Shown one piece after another: positions 6,315 through 15,641 of a DNA stretch of 39,298 nucleotides (positions are counted from its first letter, which is position 1; each line of letters begins with the position of its first letter). Under the pieces are notes generated by a model, which saw only the letters and a list, made by a program, of their open reading frames with translations, made no database searches and had not been told where the DNA came from. The translations under genes and the position numbers were made by a program. Source of the stretch: JAYEJW01 sp034716535 (GTDB lineage: Bacteria; Pseudomonadota; Gammaproteobacteria; Chromatiales; Chromatiaceae); assembly GCA_034716535.1 (NCBI GenBank), contig JAYEJW010000158.1, positions 1-39,298 on the forward strand, given 5' to 3'.

Positions 6315-8075
6315 ATGTCCATCGCTCGCCGGCTCAAGCAACAGAAGCGCTATGCCGGACCCTACATCTCGCTTGCCGTTGCCTTCGGCACCCTCAACGG
6401 CCTGCTGCTGATCGCTCAGGCTTGGTACCTGGCGCGGGTCATGAACGCGGTCATCTTCGCGCAGGCCGGGATCGACGAGGTGCGCCCCTGGCTTTGGATG
6501 CTGCTGCTCCTGTTCCTGGTGCGGGCCCTGCTGGCCTTGCTCGCCGAGCAGAGCGCGTTCCGCGGTGCCGCTCGGGTCAAGGTGGCCCTGCGGGACCAGG
6601 TGTATCGCCACATCCAGGCGCTGGGACCGCGATACCTCGCCGGCGAGCGCAGCGGAGCCTTGGCTGAGGGCCTGACGAAAGGCATCGAAGACCTGGAGGA
6701 TTACTTCGCCCGTTTCCTTCCGGCCATGTCCCTCACCGCCCTGGTGCCCCTCGCCATCCTGGTTGTGGTCTTCCCCCTGGACTGGCTGTCTGGCCTCATC
6801 ATGCTCCTGACAGCGCCCCTGATCCCCCTGTTCATGATTCTCATCGGCAAAGGGGCAGAGCAGCTCAACCAACGGCAATGGAAGGAGCTGGCCCGCATGG
6901 GGGGCCACTTCCTGGACGTGATCCAGGGCCTCACCACCCTCAAGCTCTTCAACGCCAGTCGTCGGGAGGCCCAAGTCATCGCACGCATCTCCGACGACTA
7001 CCGCATGAGCACCATGAAGGTGTTGCGGGTGGCCTTCCTGTCCTCCGCGGTGCTCGAGTTCTTCTCCACCGTGAGCATCGCCATTGTCGCCATATTCATC
7101 GGCTTTCGTCTCTACCAGCTGGATCTGCCCGTACCCGACTGGGCCGGAGTACCGGAGATCGGCTTCTTCTACGGCTTCTTCATCCTCCTGCTGGCCCCGG
7201 AGTTCTACCTGCCCCTGCGCAATCTGGGCACCCACTATCACGGGCGCATGGAGGCCATCGCCGCGGCGGAGGGGCTGATTGCGATCCTGGACGAGCCGCA
7301 GCCCGGCAAATCAGACGGCAGGCTGCTGTTACGGGCGCAGGCGCCGTTGCATGTGCGTTTCGAGGACTTGCGGTTCGCCTACGAGCCGGGACGGGAGGCG
7401 CTGACCGGGGCGAGCTTCGAGATCCGCCCCGGTGAGCGCCTCGCCCTCGTAGGCCCCAGCGGGTCCGGCAAGACCACGCTGATCAGTCTCCTGCTCGGCT
7501 TCATCCGACCGGACGGCGGACGCATCCTGGTCGACGGCCTGGACCTGGAGAGCCTGGACCCCGAGGACTGGCGCCGCCACCTCGCCTGGCTGCCCCAGAG
7601 CCCGAGGCTGTTCAGGGGCACCCTGCTCGACAACATTCGCCTCGGGTCTCCCCATGCGGGCATGGATGAGGTTCGTGAGGTGGCTCGGCGCGCGCGCGCC
7701 GACGAGTTCATCGAGGCCCTCCCCCTGGGCTACCAGACGCCGATCGGCGAACGCGGTGCAGGTCTCTCCGGCGGGCAGATCCAACGTATCGCCCTGGCCC
7801 GCACCTTCCTGCACGACGCCCCCTTGGTGGTTCTGGACGAGGCCACCGCCAACCTGGACCCGGACAGCGAGGCCATGACCGAGGCGGGTATCGACGAGCT
7901 GGCCCGGGAGAGGACCCTGCTGGTGGTGGCCCACCGGCTGACCACGGTCCGCCGCGCCGACCGCATCCTGGTCCTTGACGGAGGACGGATCGTCGAGAGC
8001 GGCGAGCACGAGAGGCTGCTCGCCGCCCGGGGACTCTACCACCGCATGGTCACGGCCTATGGAGGCGCCGCATGA
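6315..8075 (+). CDS. cydD: Thiol reductant ABC exporter subunit CydD
   Basis: CydD pairs with CydC to form a heterodimeric inner-membrane ABC exporter of cysteine and glutathione, needed for assembly of active cytochrome bd. The 586-residue protein has six N-terminal membrane helices (about residues 15-320) and a C-terminal ATPase with Walker A GPSGSGKTT (from residue 380), the signature LSGGQIQRIALAR and Walker B VVLDEATANLD. The ATG at 6315 (MSIARRLKQQKR) is chosen because AAGGAAACG precedes it; the frame is open to 6213, but that extension is only the translated REP palindrome. The stop overlaps cydC by 4 bp (ATGA), so translation is coupled. Confidence 0.95.
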   Translation: MSIARRLKQQKRYAGPYISLAVAFGTLNGLLLIAQAWYLARVMNAVIFAQAGIDEVRPWLWMLLLLFLVRALLALLAEQSAFRGAARVKVALRDQVYRHIQALGPRYLAGERSGALAEGLTKGIEDLEDYFARFLPAMSLTALVPLAILVVVFPLDWLSGLIMLLTAPLIPLFMILIGKGAEQLNQRQWKELARMGGHFLDVIQGLTTLKLFNASRREAQVIARISDDYRMSTMKVLRVAFLSSAVLEFFSTVSIAIVAIFIGFRLYQLDLPVPDWAGVPEIGFFYGFFILLLAPEFYLPLRNLGTHYHGRMEAIAAAEGLIAILDEPQPGKSDGRLLLRAQAPLHVRFEDLRFAYEPGREALTGASFEIRPGERLALVGPSGSGKTTLISLLLGFIRPDGGRILVDGLDLESLDPEDWRRHLAWLPQSPRLFRGTLLDNIRLGSPHAGMDEVREVARRARADEFIEALPLGYQTPIGERGAGLSGGQIQRIALARTFLHDAPLVVLDEATANLDPDSEAMTEAGIDELARERTLLVVAHRLTTVRRADRILVLDGGRIVESGEHERLLAARGLYHRMVTAYGGAA

Positions 8076-9799
8076 GAGAGCTCTGGCGACTCTGGCGGCT
8101 GTTCCGGCCTTACCGGGAGTGGATCCTGTTCGGTTTCCTGGCGGCGCTGATCACCCTGCTTGCCAACGTCACCCTGATGGCGGTGTCCGGTTGGTTCATC
8201 GCATCCATGGCCGTGGCAGGCGCCGCTGGCATGTCCATGAACTACTTCACGCCCGCGGCCATGATCCGCGCCAGCGCCATGGCACGAACCGGGGGACGCT
8301 ATGTGGAGCGGCTCGTCACCCACGAGGCCACCTTCCGGCTGCTCTCGAGCCTGAGGGTCTGGTTCTACGGTCACCTGGAGCCCCTGGCTCCGGCGCGCCT
8401 GCAGCAGTTCCACAGCGGGGACCTGCTGAGCCGGATCCGTTCCGACATCGACGCACTGGACAACCTCTATATCCGCATTCTGGTGCCGCTGCTGGTCGCC
8501 TGTGCAAGCCTTGCACTCTTCTTCGGATTCCTGCTGCTCTACGACACGGCCCTGGCGCTCGCAGGCCTGTCCTTCCTGCTCGCGGCGGGCGTCCTGGTTC
8601 CGCTTTGGACTCAGCACAGGGGTGCAGAGCCGGGGAGTCGCATGGTGGAGACGGATTCTGAGCTGCGCGCCGCGGCCGTGGACGGCATACAGGGCCTGCC
8701 GGAACTCCTGGTCTACAACGCGGCGGACGCCCACGCCGAGCGTCTGCATCGATTGAGCCAGGAGCTCACCGCCGACCAGGACCGCATGAGCCGCTACACG
8801 GGCATCTCCCAGGGCGCAGTGGGCCTCAGTGCCAACCTCGCCCTGTGGACGCTGCTGTGGCTGGGCATCCCATTGGTGCAGTCCGGGCGCATCCTGCCGC
8901 CGGATCTGGCGATGCTGGCACTGTTCACCCTGGCGAGCTTCGAGGCCGTCGCTCCCCTGCCCCGGGCATTTCAGCAACTCGGAGCAACGATCACGGCCGC
9001 ACGGCGGCTGTTCGCCATCGTCGACACCCGGCCGGCGGTCGACGAACCGCGGGAACTCTCACCTCAGCCAAGCCGCCTCGACCTGGAGCTACGTGCTGTG
9101 CGCTTCACCTATCCGGGCGGCACGAGACCCGCCCTGGACCGTATCGACCTCAGCCTGCCCCAGGGCAAACGCCTCGCGGTCGTCGGCGCAACGGGCTCCG
9201 GCAAGAGCACCTTGCTCAACCTGCTTCTGAAGTTCTGGCAACCGGATGCTGGCGAGATCCTGCTCGGCGGCTATGGCCTCGGTGCCTTCCGCGGCGAGGA
9301 CCTGCGGCGCCGAATCGCCGTCGTCTCCCAGCACACCCATCTGTTCAATGCCGCGATCCGCGAGAACCTGCTGCTGGCCAGCCCAGAGGCATCCGCGGGT
9401 GCGCTCGAACAGGCCTGCGAGATCGCCCAGATTCATGACTTCGTCTCCGCGCTGCCCGATGGCTACGACACCTGGGTGGGAGAAACGGGGGTGAGACTCT
9501 CGGGAGGTCAGGCCAGGCGCATCGCCATCGCCCGCGCCTTGCTCAAGGACACCCCCATTCTGTTGCTGGACGAGCCCACGGAGGGACTGGATGCCCCCAC
9601 CGAGCGGGCCCTGATGGCAGCCCTCGACCGGTTGATGGAGGGCCGCACCGTACTGCTCATTACCCACCGACCCGTTGGACTGGAGCGGATGGACGAGATC
9701 CTGGTGCTGGATCGGGGGCGTATCCTCGAGCAGGGCGACCACCACAGCCTCTTCGGGAGCGAATACTATCCCCGCTTACTCGGCCTTGCGGGGCAATGA
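8072..9799 (+). CDS. cydC: Thiol reductant ABC exporter subunit CydC
   Basis: The 575-residue partner of CydD. Residues 1 to about 310 carry six membrane helices; the ATPase domain has Walker A GATGSGKST (from about residue 372), the signature LSGGQARRIAIARALL and Walker B ILLLDEPTEGLD. Together with CydD it exports reduced thiols to the periplasm and supports heme insertion into the bd oxidase encoded by cydABX some 4 kb upstream. The ATG overlaps the cydD stop. Seventeen bases after the stop lies copy 2 of the dispersed repeat, in the short gap before a convergent metallo-hydrolase gene. Confidence 0.95.
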   Translation: MRELWRLWRLFRPYREWILFGFLAALITLLANVTLMAVSGWFIASMAVAGAAGMSMNYFTPAAMIRASAMARTGGRYVERLVTHEATFRLLSSLRVWFYGHLEPLAPARLQQFHSGDLLSRIRSDIDALDNLYIRILVPLLVACASLALFFGFLLLYDTALALAGLSFLLAAGVLVPLWTQHRGAEPGSRMVETDSELRAAAVDGIQGLPELLVYNAADAHAERLHRLSQELTADQDRMSRYTGISQGAVGLSANLALWTLLWLGIPLVQSGRILPPDLAMLALFTLASFEAVAPLPRAFQQLGATITAARRLFAIVDTRPAVDEPRELSPQPSRLDLELRAVRFTYPGGTRPALDRIDLSLPQGKRLAVVGATGSGKSTLLNLLLKFWQPDAGEILLGGYGLGAFRGEDLRRRIAVVSQHTHLFNAAIRENLLLASPEASAGALEQACEIAQIHDFVSALPDGYDTWVGETGVRLSGGQARRIAIARALLKDTPILLLDEPTEGLDAPTERALMAALDRLMEGRTVLLITHRPVGLERMDEILVLDRGRILEQGDHHSLFGSEYYPRLLGLAGQ

Positions 9800-9815
9800 G
9801 TGCAGCAGAAATCCC

Positions 9816-9842
9816 GGTACTCCGACAGGGAGGTATTGACGG
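9816..9842 (+). repeat. Dispersed intergenic repeat, copy 2
   Basis: The core reads GTACTCCGACAGGGAGGTA, then TTGACGG. It has the same order of bases as the other three copies apart from a T-to-A change in the T-run and small end differences. It lies between the convergent cydC and metallo-hydrolase genes. Confidence 0.65.
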
Positions 9843-9855
9843 AGGTAAGAGCGTC

Positions 9856-10617
9856 TCATAGCGATAACCAGGGGCTCGGCCGATCCTGCTCCGCCAGCAC
9901 CAGGCGGTCTTCGAGATCCGACGATACCTCCAACAATGCGGTCCGAGCCAGGCTTGGGTGATTGTTTTTCTCGCTGATGTGGGCAACCAGCAGATGGCGC
10001 AACATTGCATGAGGCAATGCATCCAACAGGTCCGCCGCCTGGAGATTGCTCAGATGGCCGAAGCTGCCCCCGACCCGCGCTTGCAGCGACGGCGGGTAGG
10101 GGCCTTGGCGCAGCATCTCCGAGTCGTGGTTGCATTCCAGGAGCAGGGCGTCGCAGTCCCGGAGCAGGTCCCGAATGTGGGGGGTGATGGAACCGGCGTC
10201 CGTGAGCATACCCAGGCGCCGCCCACCGCCCTCGAAGACGAACTGACAGGGTTCCCGGGCATCGTGGGGGACCGGGAATGGCGCCACCCGAAGGTCGCCG
10301 ATACGGAAGCCGGCTTCGTGGCCCGAGAGCAGACGCAACCCGGGGACATCCCCACCGCCCGCCTGCCGCCAGGTTCCCGGCGTGGACCAGACGGCAATGC
10401 CGTGGCGGTTCGCCAGCGTTGCGACACCGCGAACATGATCGCCGTGCTCGTGAGTGACCAGAATCGCGTCGAGATCGGCGGGGCAGACGCCGATCTCGGC
10501 CGGGCGGCGCTCCGCCTCCCGCGCCGCGAAGCCACAGTCCACGAGCACCCGCGTAGCTCCGGCCTCCACAACCGTGGCATTGCCCCTGCTGCCGCTGCCC
10601 AGAGAGGCAAAGCGCAT
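9856..10617 (-). CDS. MBL-fold metallo-hydrolase (YycJ/WalJ-like)
   Basis: A 253-residue metallo-beta-lactamase-fold protein. It opens with MRFASLGSGSRGNATVVE, the typical first strands of the YycJ/WalJ group, and has the metal-binding motif THEHGDH (about residues 55-61) plus later metal-ligand regions around PVPHDA, LTDAGS and GHLSN. Family members are predicted nucleases or phosphodiesterases; WalJ has been linked to DNA processing in Gram-positives, but the role in Proteobacteria is unclear. It starts 10 bp after the bamC stop on the same strand, so it is probably co-transcribed with dapA and bamC. No clear ribosome-binding site is seen. Confidence 0.85.
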   Translation of the reverse strand: MRFASLGSGSRGNATVVEAGATRVLVDCGFAAREAERRPAEIGVCPADLDAILVTHEHGDHVRGVATLANRHGIAVWSTPGTWRQAGGGDVPGLRLLSGHEAGFRIGDLRVAPFPVPHDAREPCQFVFEGGGRRLGMLTDAGSITPHIRDLLRDCDALLLECNHDSEMLRQGPYPPSLQARVGGSFGHLSNLQAADLLDALPHAMLRHLLVAHISEKNNHPSLARTALLEVSSDLEDRLVLAEQDRPSPWLSL

Positions 10618-10627
10618 GCCGCTGCGG

Positions 10628-11776
10628 CTAGCGGATCTGCTCGTTCAACAGGGTCAGGATTCGCTTGCCTGTCGCAGAGCTGTCTTGCCGGCCCGCAGTG
10701 TCGAGCACAACGACGCGGGTCTGATCGCCCTCGCCCGTGAGCTTCACTCGGTACTGGGTCACCGTGTCCACGTTCTCGTCCCGCCAGAAGGCGAGCTTGG
10801 ACATGAATCCCTTCTTCTCCCCCTTGGAGGGATCGTCGTAGCGGACGTAGTAGACCCCCTGGGTACGATCCCGGTCCTCGACCGCGAAGCCCACACGATC
10901 CAGGGCAACGCCGGTGAGTCGCCAGGCGCGCCGGTAGTCGTCGTCGATCAGGAGCGCAGTCTGACCAGCCGCCCCCGGCACCAGCCGGGACTTGGGCGCA
11001 GTCGCCTTCTCTTGCGAGAGCACCCTGTCGGCCCGCTGCTCGGTAACGCCGAGATAGACCATGAGACGCCGCAACATCGCGCCCTCCTTGCCGGGGTCGC
11101 TGCCACTGGGCTCCCAGATGGTATGGGTGTCCTCGCCCGCCGGATTCCTGTTGAAGCGCTCTTCCATGCTGCGGTGAGTAAGGTACAGGTCAGTGGTGCC
11201 GGAGGTGAGGCCCGTCTCGATGCGTACCCGGTACTGATCCCGGGTCGAGGTGGCGTAGAGTCCGTCGACCACCCGCCTGAGGGTGCTCGTCAGGAAGTCT
11301 TGGCGAATCTCCGCGCGATTTTCCAGCCAATCCGTCTTCATGACGCCGGCACTCGGATCCTGCTCCACGAGCAGGATCCCTTGCTCTCTCCAGAATGCCA
11401 CGACGCGGGGCCAAACCTGCTGCGGCGTATTCTCGATCTCCAACCACCGGCTATCACCCTCCCGGCGCAGGGAGACGTCTTTCACCTCGGGCAGGACATC
11501 ACCGCTACTAGCAATCTGCCGGCGCTTCTTCCTCTCGCCGACGTACTCGGAGTAAGTCGCCGATCCGGTGGCGCCAAGATCCGGCACGTCGAGGGCGTCA
11601 TCGTAAGTGCCCGCGGTCAAGTCCGGCGGGACCTCCAGATTCTCCTCCGCCTCGCGCTGCTTCTTGTACTGCAGGCGCTGATCTGGCAAATAGTCATCCA
11701 TACTCGGACCGCTGCTGCAAGCGGACAGGAAAAACGCTGCCAGCATGAGTACTAAGAGACTGTTGGCTTTTTGCAT
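10628..11776 (-). CDS. bamC: Outer membrane protein assembly factor BamC
   Basis: BamC (NlpB) is a lipoprotein of the BAM complex, which inserts beta-barrel proteins into the outer membrane. The 382-residue product has a lipoprotein signal ending FLSAC (Cys20), an unstructured N-terminal segment with MDDYLPDQRLQYKKQREAEE that resembles the BamD-binding region, and two helix-grip domains (roughly residues 95-220 and 255-380). The ATG at 11776 (MQKANSLL) is preferred over an upstream in-frame TTG at 11803 because it begins the signal peptide. The order dapA then bamC is the classic gammaproteobacterial arrangement; 84 bp separate the two. Confidence 0.92.
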   Translation of the reverse strand: MQKANSLLVLMLAAFFLSACSSGPSMDDYLPDQRLQYKKQREAEENLEVPPDLTAGTYDDALDVPDLGATGSATYSEYVGERKKRRQIASSGDVLPEVKDVSLRREGDSRWLEIENTPQQVWPRVVAFWREQGILLVEQDPSAGVMKTDWLENRAEIRQDFLTSTLRRVVDGLYATSTRDQYRVRIETGLTSGTTDLYLTHRSMEERFNRNPAGEDTHTIWEPSGSDPGKEGAMLRRLMVYLGVTEQRADRVLSQEKATAPKSRLVPGAAGQTALLIDDDYRRAWRLTGVALDRVGFAVEDRDRTQGVYYVRYDDPSKGEKKGFMSKLAFWRDENVDTVTQYRVKLTGEGDQTRVVVLDTAGRQDSSATGKRILTLLNEQIR

Positions 11777-11860
11777 AAGCGTGTCATCTGTGTTCTTGGC
11801 CAAACATTCCGAGCCCGCTCGCTGCCGATACGGGTGTCGCCGCCCGATTCACGACCGCGA

Positions 11861-12736
11861 CTAAAGGACATCCGCCCGTTGCATGGCCGCGCGTACGACG
11901 GGTTGGGCGTCTTCGCTCAGCCATGTCAGCGGAAGGCGAATCCCCCGAGGCGACAGCCCCATCTCCGCCACGGCCCACTTGACCGGGATCGGGTTGGACT
12001 GCACGAAGAGGTCATGGTGCAGGGGGTCCAGGCGTGCATTGATCGCCAGCGCCGTTTCCCGCTCTCCCGCCAAGGCCGCGGCGCACATGTCCTGCATCAG
12101 ACGGGGCGCCACGTTCGACGTCACCGAAATGACCCCATGGCCTCCGCAGAGAATGAACTCGCACGCGGTCGCGTCATCGCCACTGTAGAGCGCGAAATCA
12201 TCGGCGCAAAGCTCTTTGAGTCGGGCGACCCGCTCCAGATCTCCCGTCGCCTCCTTGATGCCCACGATGTTGGGGACCTTCGCCAGGCGCGCCGCGGTCT
12301 CGGGCAACAGGTCGCAAGCGGTACGGCCCGGCACGTTGTAGAGGATCTGCGGGATATCCACCGCCTCCGCCACGGCCTTGTGGTGCAGGTAGAGCCCCTC
12401 CTGCGTGGGCTTGTTGTAATAAGGAGTAACAAGCAGCGCCGCATCGGCCCCGACCTCTCTGGCGCAACGGGTCAGGTCGATGGCCTCGGAGGTCGCGTTG
12501 GCGCCGGTGCCGGCGATCACGGGAATGCGCCCGGCGGCGAATTCGACCACGCGCCGGATCACGGCGCAGTGCTCCTGCTCGTCAAGGGTCGCCGACTCCC
12601 CCGTGGTGCCGACGGCAACGATCGCCGTGGTGCCCTGATCGACGTGGAAATCCACCAGCCGATGCAGGCCGTCCTCGTCGATCCGGCCATCCTCATGCAT
12701 GGGAGTTATCAGAGCGACAATGCTGCCGCGAAACAT
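11861..12736 (-). CDS. dapA: 4-hydroxy-tetrahydrodipicolinate synthase
   Basis: DapA condenses pyruvate with aspartate semialdehyde in the lysine/diaminopimelate pathway in the cytoplasm. The 291-residue TIM barrel keeps every catalytic residue at E. coli numbering: Thr44/Thr45 (VGTTGES), Tyr133 (ILYNVPGRT), Arg138 and the Schiff-base Lys161 (GIKEATGD). The start at 12736 (MFRGSIVALITP) matches the family and has GGAG upstream; the in-frame extension to 12913 is rejected. It is divergent from the gcvR-like gene and followed by bamC. Confidence 0.97.
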   Translation of the reverse strand: MFRGSIVALITPMHEDGRIDEDGLHRLVDFHVDQGTTAIVAVGTTGESATLDEQEHCAVIRRVVEFAAGRIPVIAGTGANATSEAIDLTRCAREVGADAALLVTPYYNKPTQEGLYLHHKAVAEAVDIPQILYNVPGRTACDLLPETAARLAKVPNIVGIKEATGDLERVARLKELCADDFALYSGDDATACEFILCGGHGVISVTSNVAPRLMQDMCAAALAGERETALAINARLDPLHHDLFVQSNPIPVKWAVAEMGLSPRGIRLPLTWLSEDAQPVVRAAMQRADVL

Positions 12737-12776
12737 AATCCAGACTCCAAGCGTTCGGAAAATTTGACATATTAGC

Positions 12777-12798
12777 TTGTGACTCCGAAGGAACACAA
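12777..12798. promoter_or_regulatory. Inverted repeat in the dapA / gcvR-like divergent region
   Basis: TTGTG (12777-12781) and CACAA (12794-12798) flank TCC-GAA-GGA, giving a nearly symmetrical 22-bp dyad 40 bp upstream of dapA. On the minus strand TTGTGT with TAATAT 18 bp later is a possible promoter for dapA inside the same stretch. On the plus strand an extended -10, TGCTAAACT, is at 12924-12932 for the gcvR-like gene. All are weak single-site predictions. Confidence 0.3.
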
Positions 12799-12973
12799 CC
12801 TGTAGTGAGAGCGAAAGCGCCGGAATCCCGGTGAATCGCGCGGCCCTTGCCCGAGAATCTCCCCATGATGTGGCCGGCGGTCGCGAGTCGGCGAGCCGCC
12901 CCTTCGAGGCCAACCGGGCGCCATGCTAAACTCGGGAGAATTCAGCCTTCCACACAGATTCGTGATTGACTCC

Positions 12974-13513
12974 ATGGCTACGCAGAAGACCTACCTCGTC
13001 ATCTCCGCCCTCGGTGAAGACCACCCCGGCATCGTCAACCAGCTGTCGAAGGCCATTCTCGATTACGGCTGCAACATTGAAGACAGCCGTATGACCGTCC
13101 TCGGCGGGGAGTTCGCCGCGATCCTGCTGGTGGAGGGCAAGTGGAACACCCTGGCGAAGGTGGAAAACTCCCTTCCCGAGATCGAGCGCCAGCTCGGCAT
13201 GACCATCATCGCCAAGCGCACGGGCGAGCGGTCCGCCGGAGCGAATCTGTTGCCCTACGCCGTCGATGTGATCTCAATGGATCACCCCGGAATCGTGAAC
13301 AACCTGGCCGGATTCTTCGCCGAGCGCAATATCAACATCGAGGACATGTCCACCAGCACCTATGCCGCGGCCCACACGGGTACCCCCATGTTCGCGGTGC
13401 ACATGACGGTGGGCATACCGGCGGACATCCACATCGCGGCACTCCGCGAGGAGTTCATGGACTATTGCGACGGACTGAACCTGGATGCGGTGCTCGAGCC
13501 TCTGAAGGGGTGA
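12974..13513 (+). CDS. GcvR-like protein with two ACT domains
   Basis: A 179-residue protein made of two ACT domains: the first begins YLVISALGEDHPGIVNQLSK (residues 6-25), the second YAVDVISMDHPGIVNNLAGF (about residue 95 on). This is the layout of GcvR, the glycine cleavage repressor accessory protein, which senses glycine and acts on GcvA rather than binding DNA itself. Gammaproteobacterial relatives are often encoded next to dapA and bcp, as here, which supports the family call; the specific gcv role in this organism is not shown. The ATG at 12974 is chosen over upstream starts because MATQKTYLVIS is the conserved beginning. No strong ribosome-binding site is seen. Confidence 0.85.
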   Translation: MATQKTYLVISALGEDHPGIVNQLSKAILDYGCNIEDSRMTVLGGEFAAILLVEGKWNTLAKVENSLPEIERQLGMTIIAKRTGERSAGANLLPYAVDVISMDHPGIVNNLAGFFAERNINIEDMSTSTYAAAHTGTPMFAVHMTVGIPADIHIAALREEFMDYCDGLNLDAVLEPLKG

Positions 13514-13639
13514 GCCTGTCACCCGCCGCACCCCATCCGGACAGAGAGAGGAACCGAGCGGCGCCTTGCCGCAATCGGGCGCGGGCTCCCGGTCCGCGGT
13601 ACATACAAGCCACAAACAACGAGAAGGGGTTGAAACCCA

Positions 13640-14116
13640 ATGAGCCTAGCCATCGGTGAGACGGTACCGGACATCGAGCTCAAGACCACCGGGGACAAGA
13701 CGATGCACCTCTCGGGGTTCCGCGGGAAGAATCTGGTGCTCTACTTCTACCCGAAGGCGAGCACGCCCGGCTGTACCCAGGAGGGACGTGACTTTCGGGA
13801 CGCGGTGGACGCTTTCGATGCGGCCTCGACGTTGATCCTCGGGGCGTCCCGCGACGGCCTCAAGGCCCAGGAGAACTTCAAGGCCAAGCAGTCCTTTCCC
13901 TTCGATCTCGTCTCCGATAAGGAGGAGGCCCTGTGCAAGCTGTTCGACGTCATCAAGCTCAAGAAGATGTACGGCAGGGAGTCGCTCGGTATCGAGCGCA
14001 GTACCTTCCTGATCGACCCAGAGGGCGTTCTACGCCGCGAATGGCGCAAGGTTAAGGTCAAGGGGCACGTCGAAGAGGTCCTGGCGGCGGTCAAAAACCT
14101 CGATCAGGATTCCTGA
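13640..14116 (+). CDS. bcp: Peroxiredoxin, Bcp/PrxQ family
   Basis: A 158-residue thioredoxin-fold peroxidase that reduces hydrogen and organic peroxides in the cytoplasm. The peroxidatic cysteine is Cys45 in STPGCTQEGRDF, and Arg/Thr active-site neighbours are present (YPKASTPGCT; ERSTFLIDPEG). In E. coli Bcp the resolving cysteine is Cys50; here that position is Arg50, so the usual Cys45-Cys50 disulfide cannot form. Cys99 (ALCKLFD), at the same number as in E. coli, is present. The enzyme may therefore be a 1-Cys type or use Cys99. AAGGGG precedes the ATG. The gene follows the gcvR-like gene, a common pairing. Confidence 0.92.
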   Translation: MSLAIGETVPDIELKTTGDKTMHLSGFRGKNLVLYFYPKASTPGCTQEGRDFRDAVDAFDAASTLILGASRDGLKAQENFKAKQSFPFDLVSDKEEALCKLFDVIKLKKMYGRESLGIERSTFLIDPEGVLRREWRKVKVKGHVEEVLAAVKNLDQDS

Positions 14117-14208
14117 GACCCGCGCAACGGCTGCCCGCCGGTGCCGGATCGTCCCTGTCTTCTCGTCTATAGCGCACCGCCCTACGGCCCTGTGCCTTTC
14201 AATCCCGA

Positions 14209-15633
14209 ATGCCCATGATCAAACGCGAAAACGACACGCCCTGCCTCTTCGTCCTCGACACCAACGTGCTGATGCACGACCCCACGTCGATCTTTCGTTT
14301 TCAGGAGCACGACATTTTCCTGCCCATGGTGGTATTGGAGGAGCTCGACAAGGGCAAGAAAGGCATGTCCGAGGTGGCACGCAACGTCCGCCAAGCCAGC
14401 CGTTTCCTGGATCAGCTCATGAGCGGCGCGGACAAGGATGAGATCGATGCCGGCCTGCCCATCCACCCCCTTTCGGAGAACGCGGGCGGGCATATGGTTC
14501 CGACCACCGGCCGTCTGTTCTTCCAGACCGCACCGCTCAAACTGAGCCTGCCCGACTCCCTCCCGGGCAACAATCCGGACAACAACATACTCGGCATCGC
14601 CCAGGCCCTGCAGGAGAGCCGCCCCGAGCGCACGGTCATCATCGTTTCGAAAGACATTAACCTGCGCATCAAGGCTGCGGTGCTCGGGATCCCCGCGGAG
14701 GACTACTCGAACGACCAGGTTCTCGACGATGTGAACCTGCTCTATACGGGCCAGGAGGGACTCTTGGAAGACTTCTGGAGTTGTCACGACAAAGAGGTTG
14801 AGTCCTGGAAGGAGGAGGGTCGAACCTACTATAAGATCAGCGGGCCCGAGGTGTCCGACTGGTATCCGAGCCAGTGCCTGTACATGGACAAGGACAATAC
14901 CTTCGAGGCCATCGTGCGTGAGAAGCGTTCCGCCACCGACGCGATTATCGAGCTGGTGGACGACTACCGGGCAACCCGCCACAACGTGTGGGGCATCACC
15001 GCCCTCAACCGTGAGCAGAACTTCGCGCTCAACATGCTCATGGATCCAGAGCTGGATTTCGTTACCCTGCTCGGGGCAGCGGGTACGGGCAAGACCCTCC
15101 TCGCCCTGGCCGCGGGGCTGAGTCAGGTGCTGGACCGCAACATCTACAGGGAGATCATCGTGACCCGGGTGACCGTGCCCGTGGGCGAGGACATCGGCTT
15201 CCTGCCCGGCACCGAGGAGGAGAAGATGACCCCCTGGATGGGCGCTCTCATGGACAACCTGGAGGTGCTGACCCAGACCGAGGGCGGCGAGTGGGGGCGC
15301 GCCGCCACCAACGATCTGCTGCGGAACCGCATCCGCATCCAGTCGCTCAACTTCATGCGCGGGCGCACCTTTCTGCACAAGTACATCATCCTGGACGAGG
15401 CCCAGAACCTCACCGCCAAGCAGATGAAGACCCTCATCACCCGCGCCGGACCGGGCACCAAGATCATCTGCCTGGGTAACATCGCCCAAATCGACACCCC
15501 CTATCTGACGGAGACCACGTCTGGGCTCACCTACGTCGTGGACCGCTTCAAGGACTGGGAGCACAGCGGCCACATCACCCTGATCCGCGGTGAGCGCTCA
15601 CGTCTTGCGGATTTCGCATCGGACGAGCTTTGA
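14209..15633 (+). CDS. PIN domain-PhoH ATPase fusion (PhoH2-like)
   Basis: A 474-residue protein with an N-terminal PIN ribonuclease domain (about residues 10-150; FVLDTNVLMHDP gives the first acidic residue, VSKDINLRIKA a later one) fused to a C-terminal PhoH ATPase with Walker A GAAGTGKT (residues 289-296) and Walker B YIILDEAQNLT (about residue 392). PIN-PhoH proteins are reported as RNA helicase-nucleases. The start may be this ATG or the ATG two codons on (14215); no ribosome-binding site distinguishes them. A small unrecognised gene begins 8 bp after the stop. Confidence 0.92.
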   Translation: MPMIKRENDTPCLFVLDTNVLMHDPTSIFRFQEHDIFLPMVVLEELDKGKKGMSEVARNVRQASRFLDQLMSGADKDEIDAGLPIHPLSENAGGHMVPTTGRLFFQTAPLKLSLPDSLPGNNPDNNILGIAQALQESRPERTVIIVSKDINLRIKAAVLGIPAEDYSNDQVLDDVNLLYTGQEGLLEDFWSCHDKEVESWKEEGRTYYKISGPEVSDWYPSQCLYMDKDNTFEAIVREKRSATDAIIELVDDYRATRHNVWGITALNREQNFALNMLMDPELDFVTLLGAAGTGKTLLALAAGLSQVLDRNIYREIIVTRVTVPVGEDIGFLPGTEEEKMTPWMGALMDNLEVLTQTEGGEWGRAATNDLLRNRIRIQSLNFMRGRTFLHKYIILDEAQNLTAKQMKTLITRAGPGTKIICLGNIAQIDTPYLTETTSGLTYVVDRFKDWEHSGHITLIRGERSRLADFASDEL

Positions 15634-15641
15634 AGCATCCG

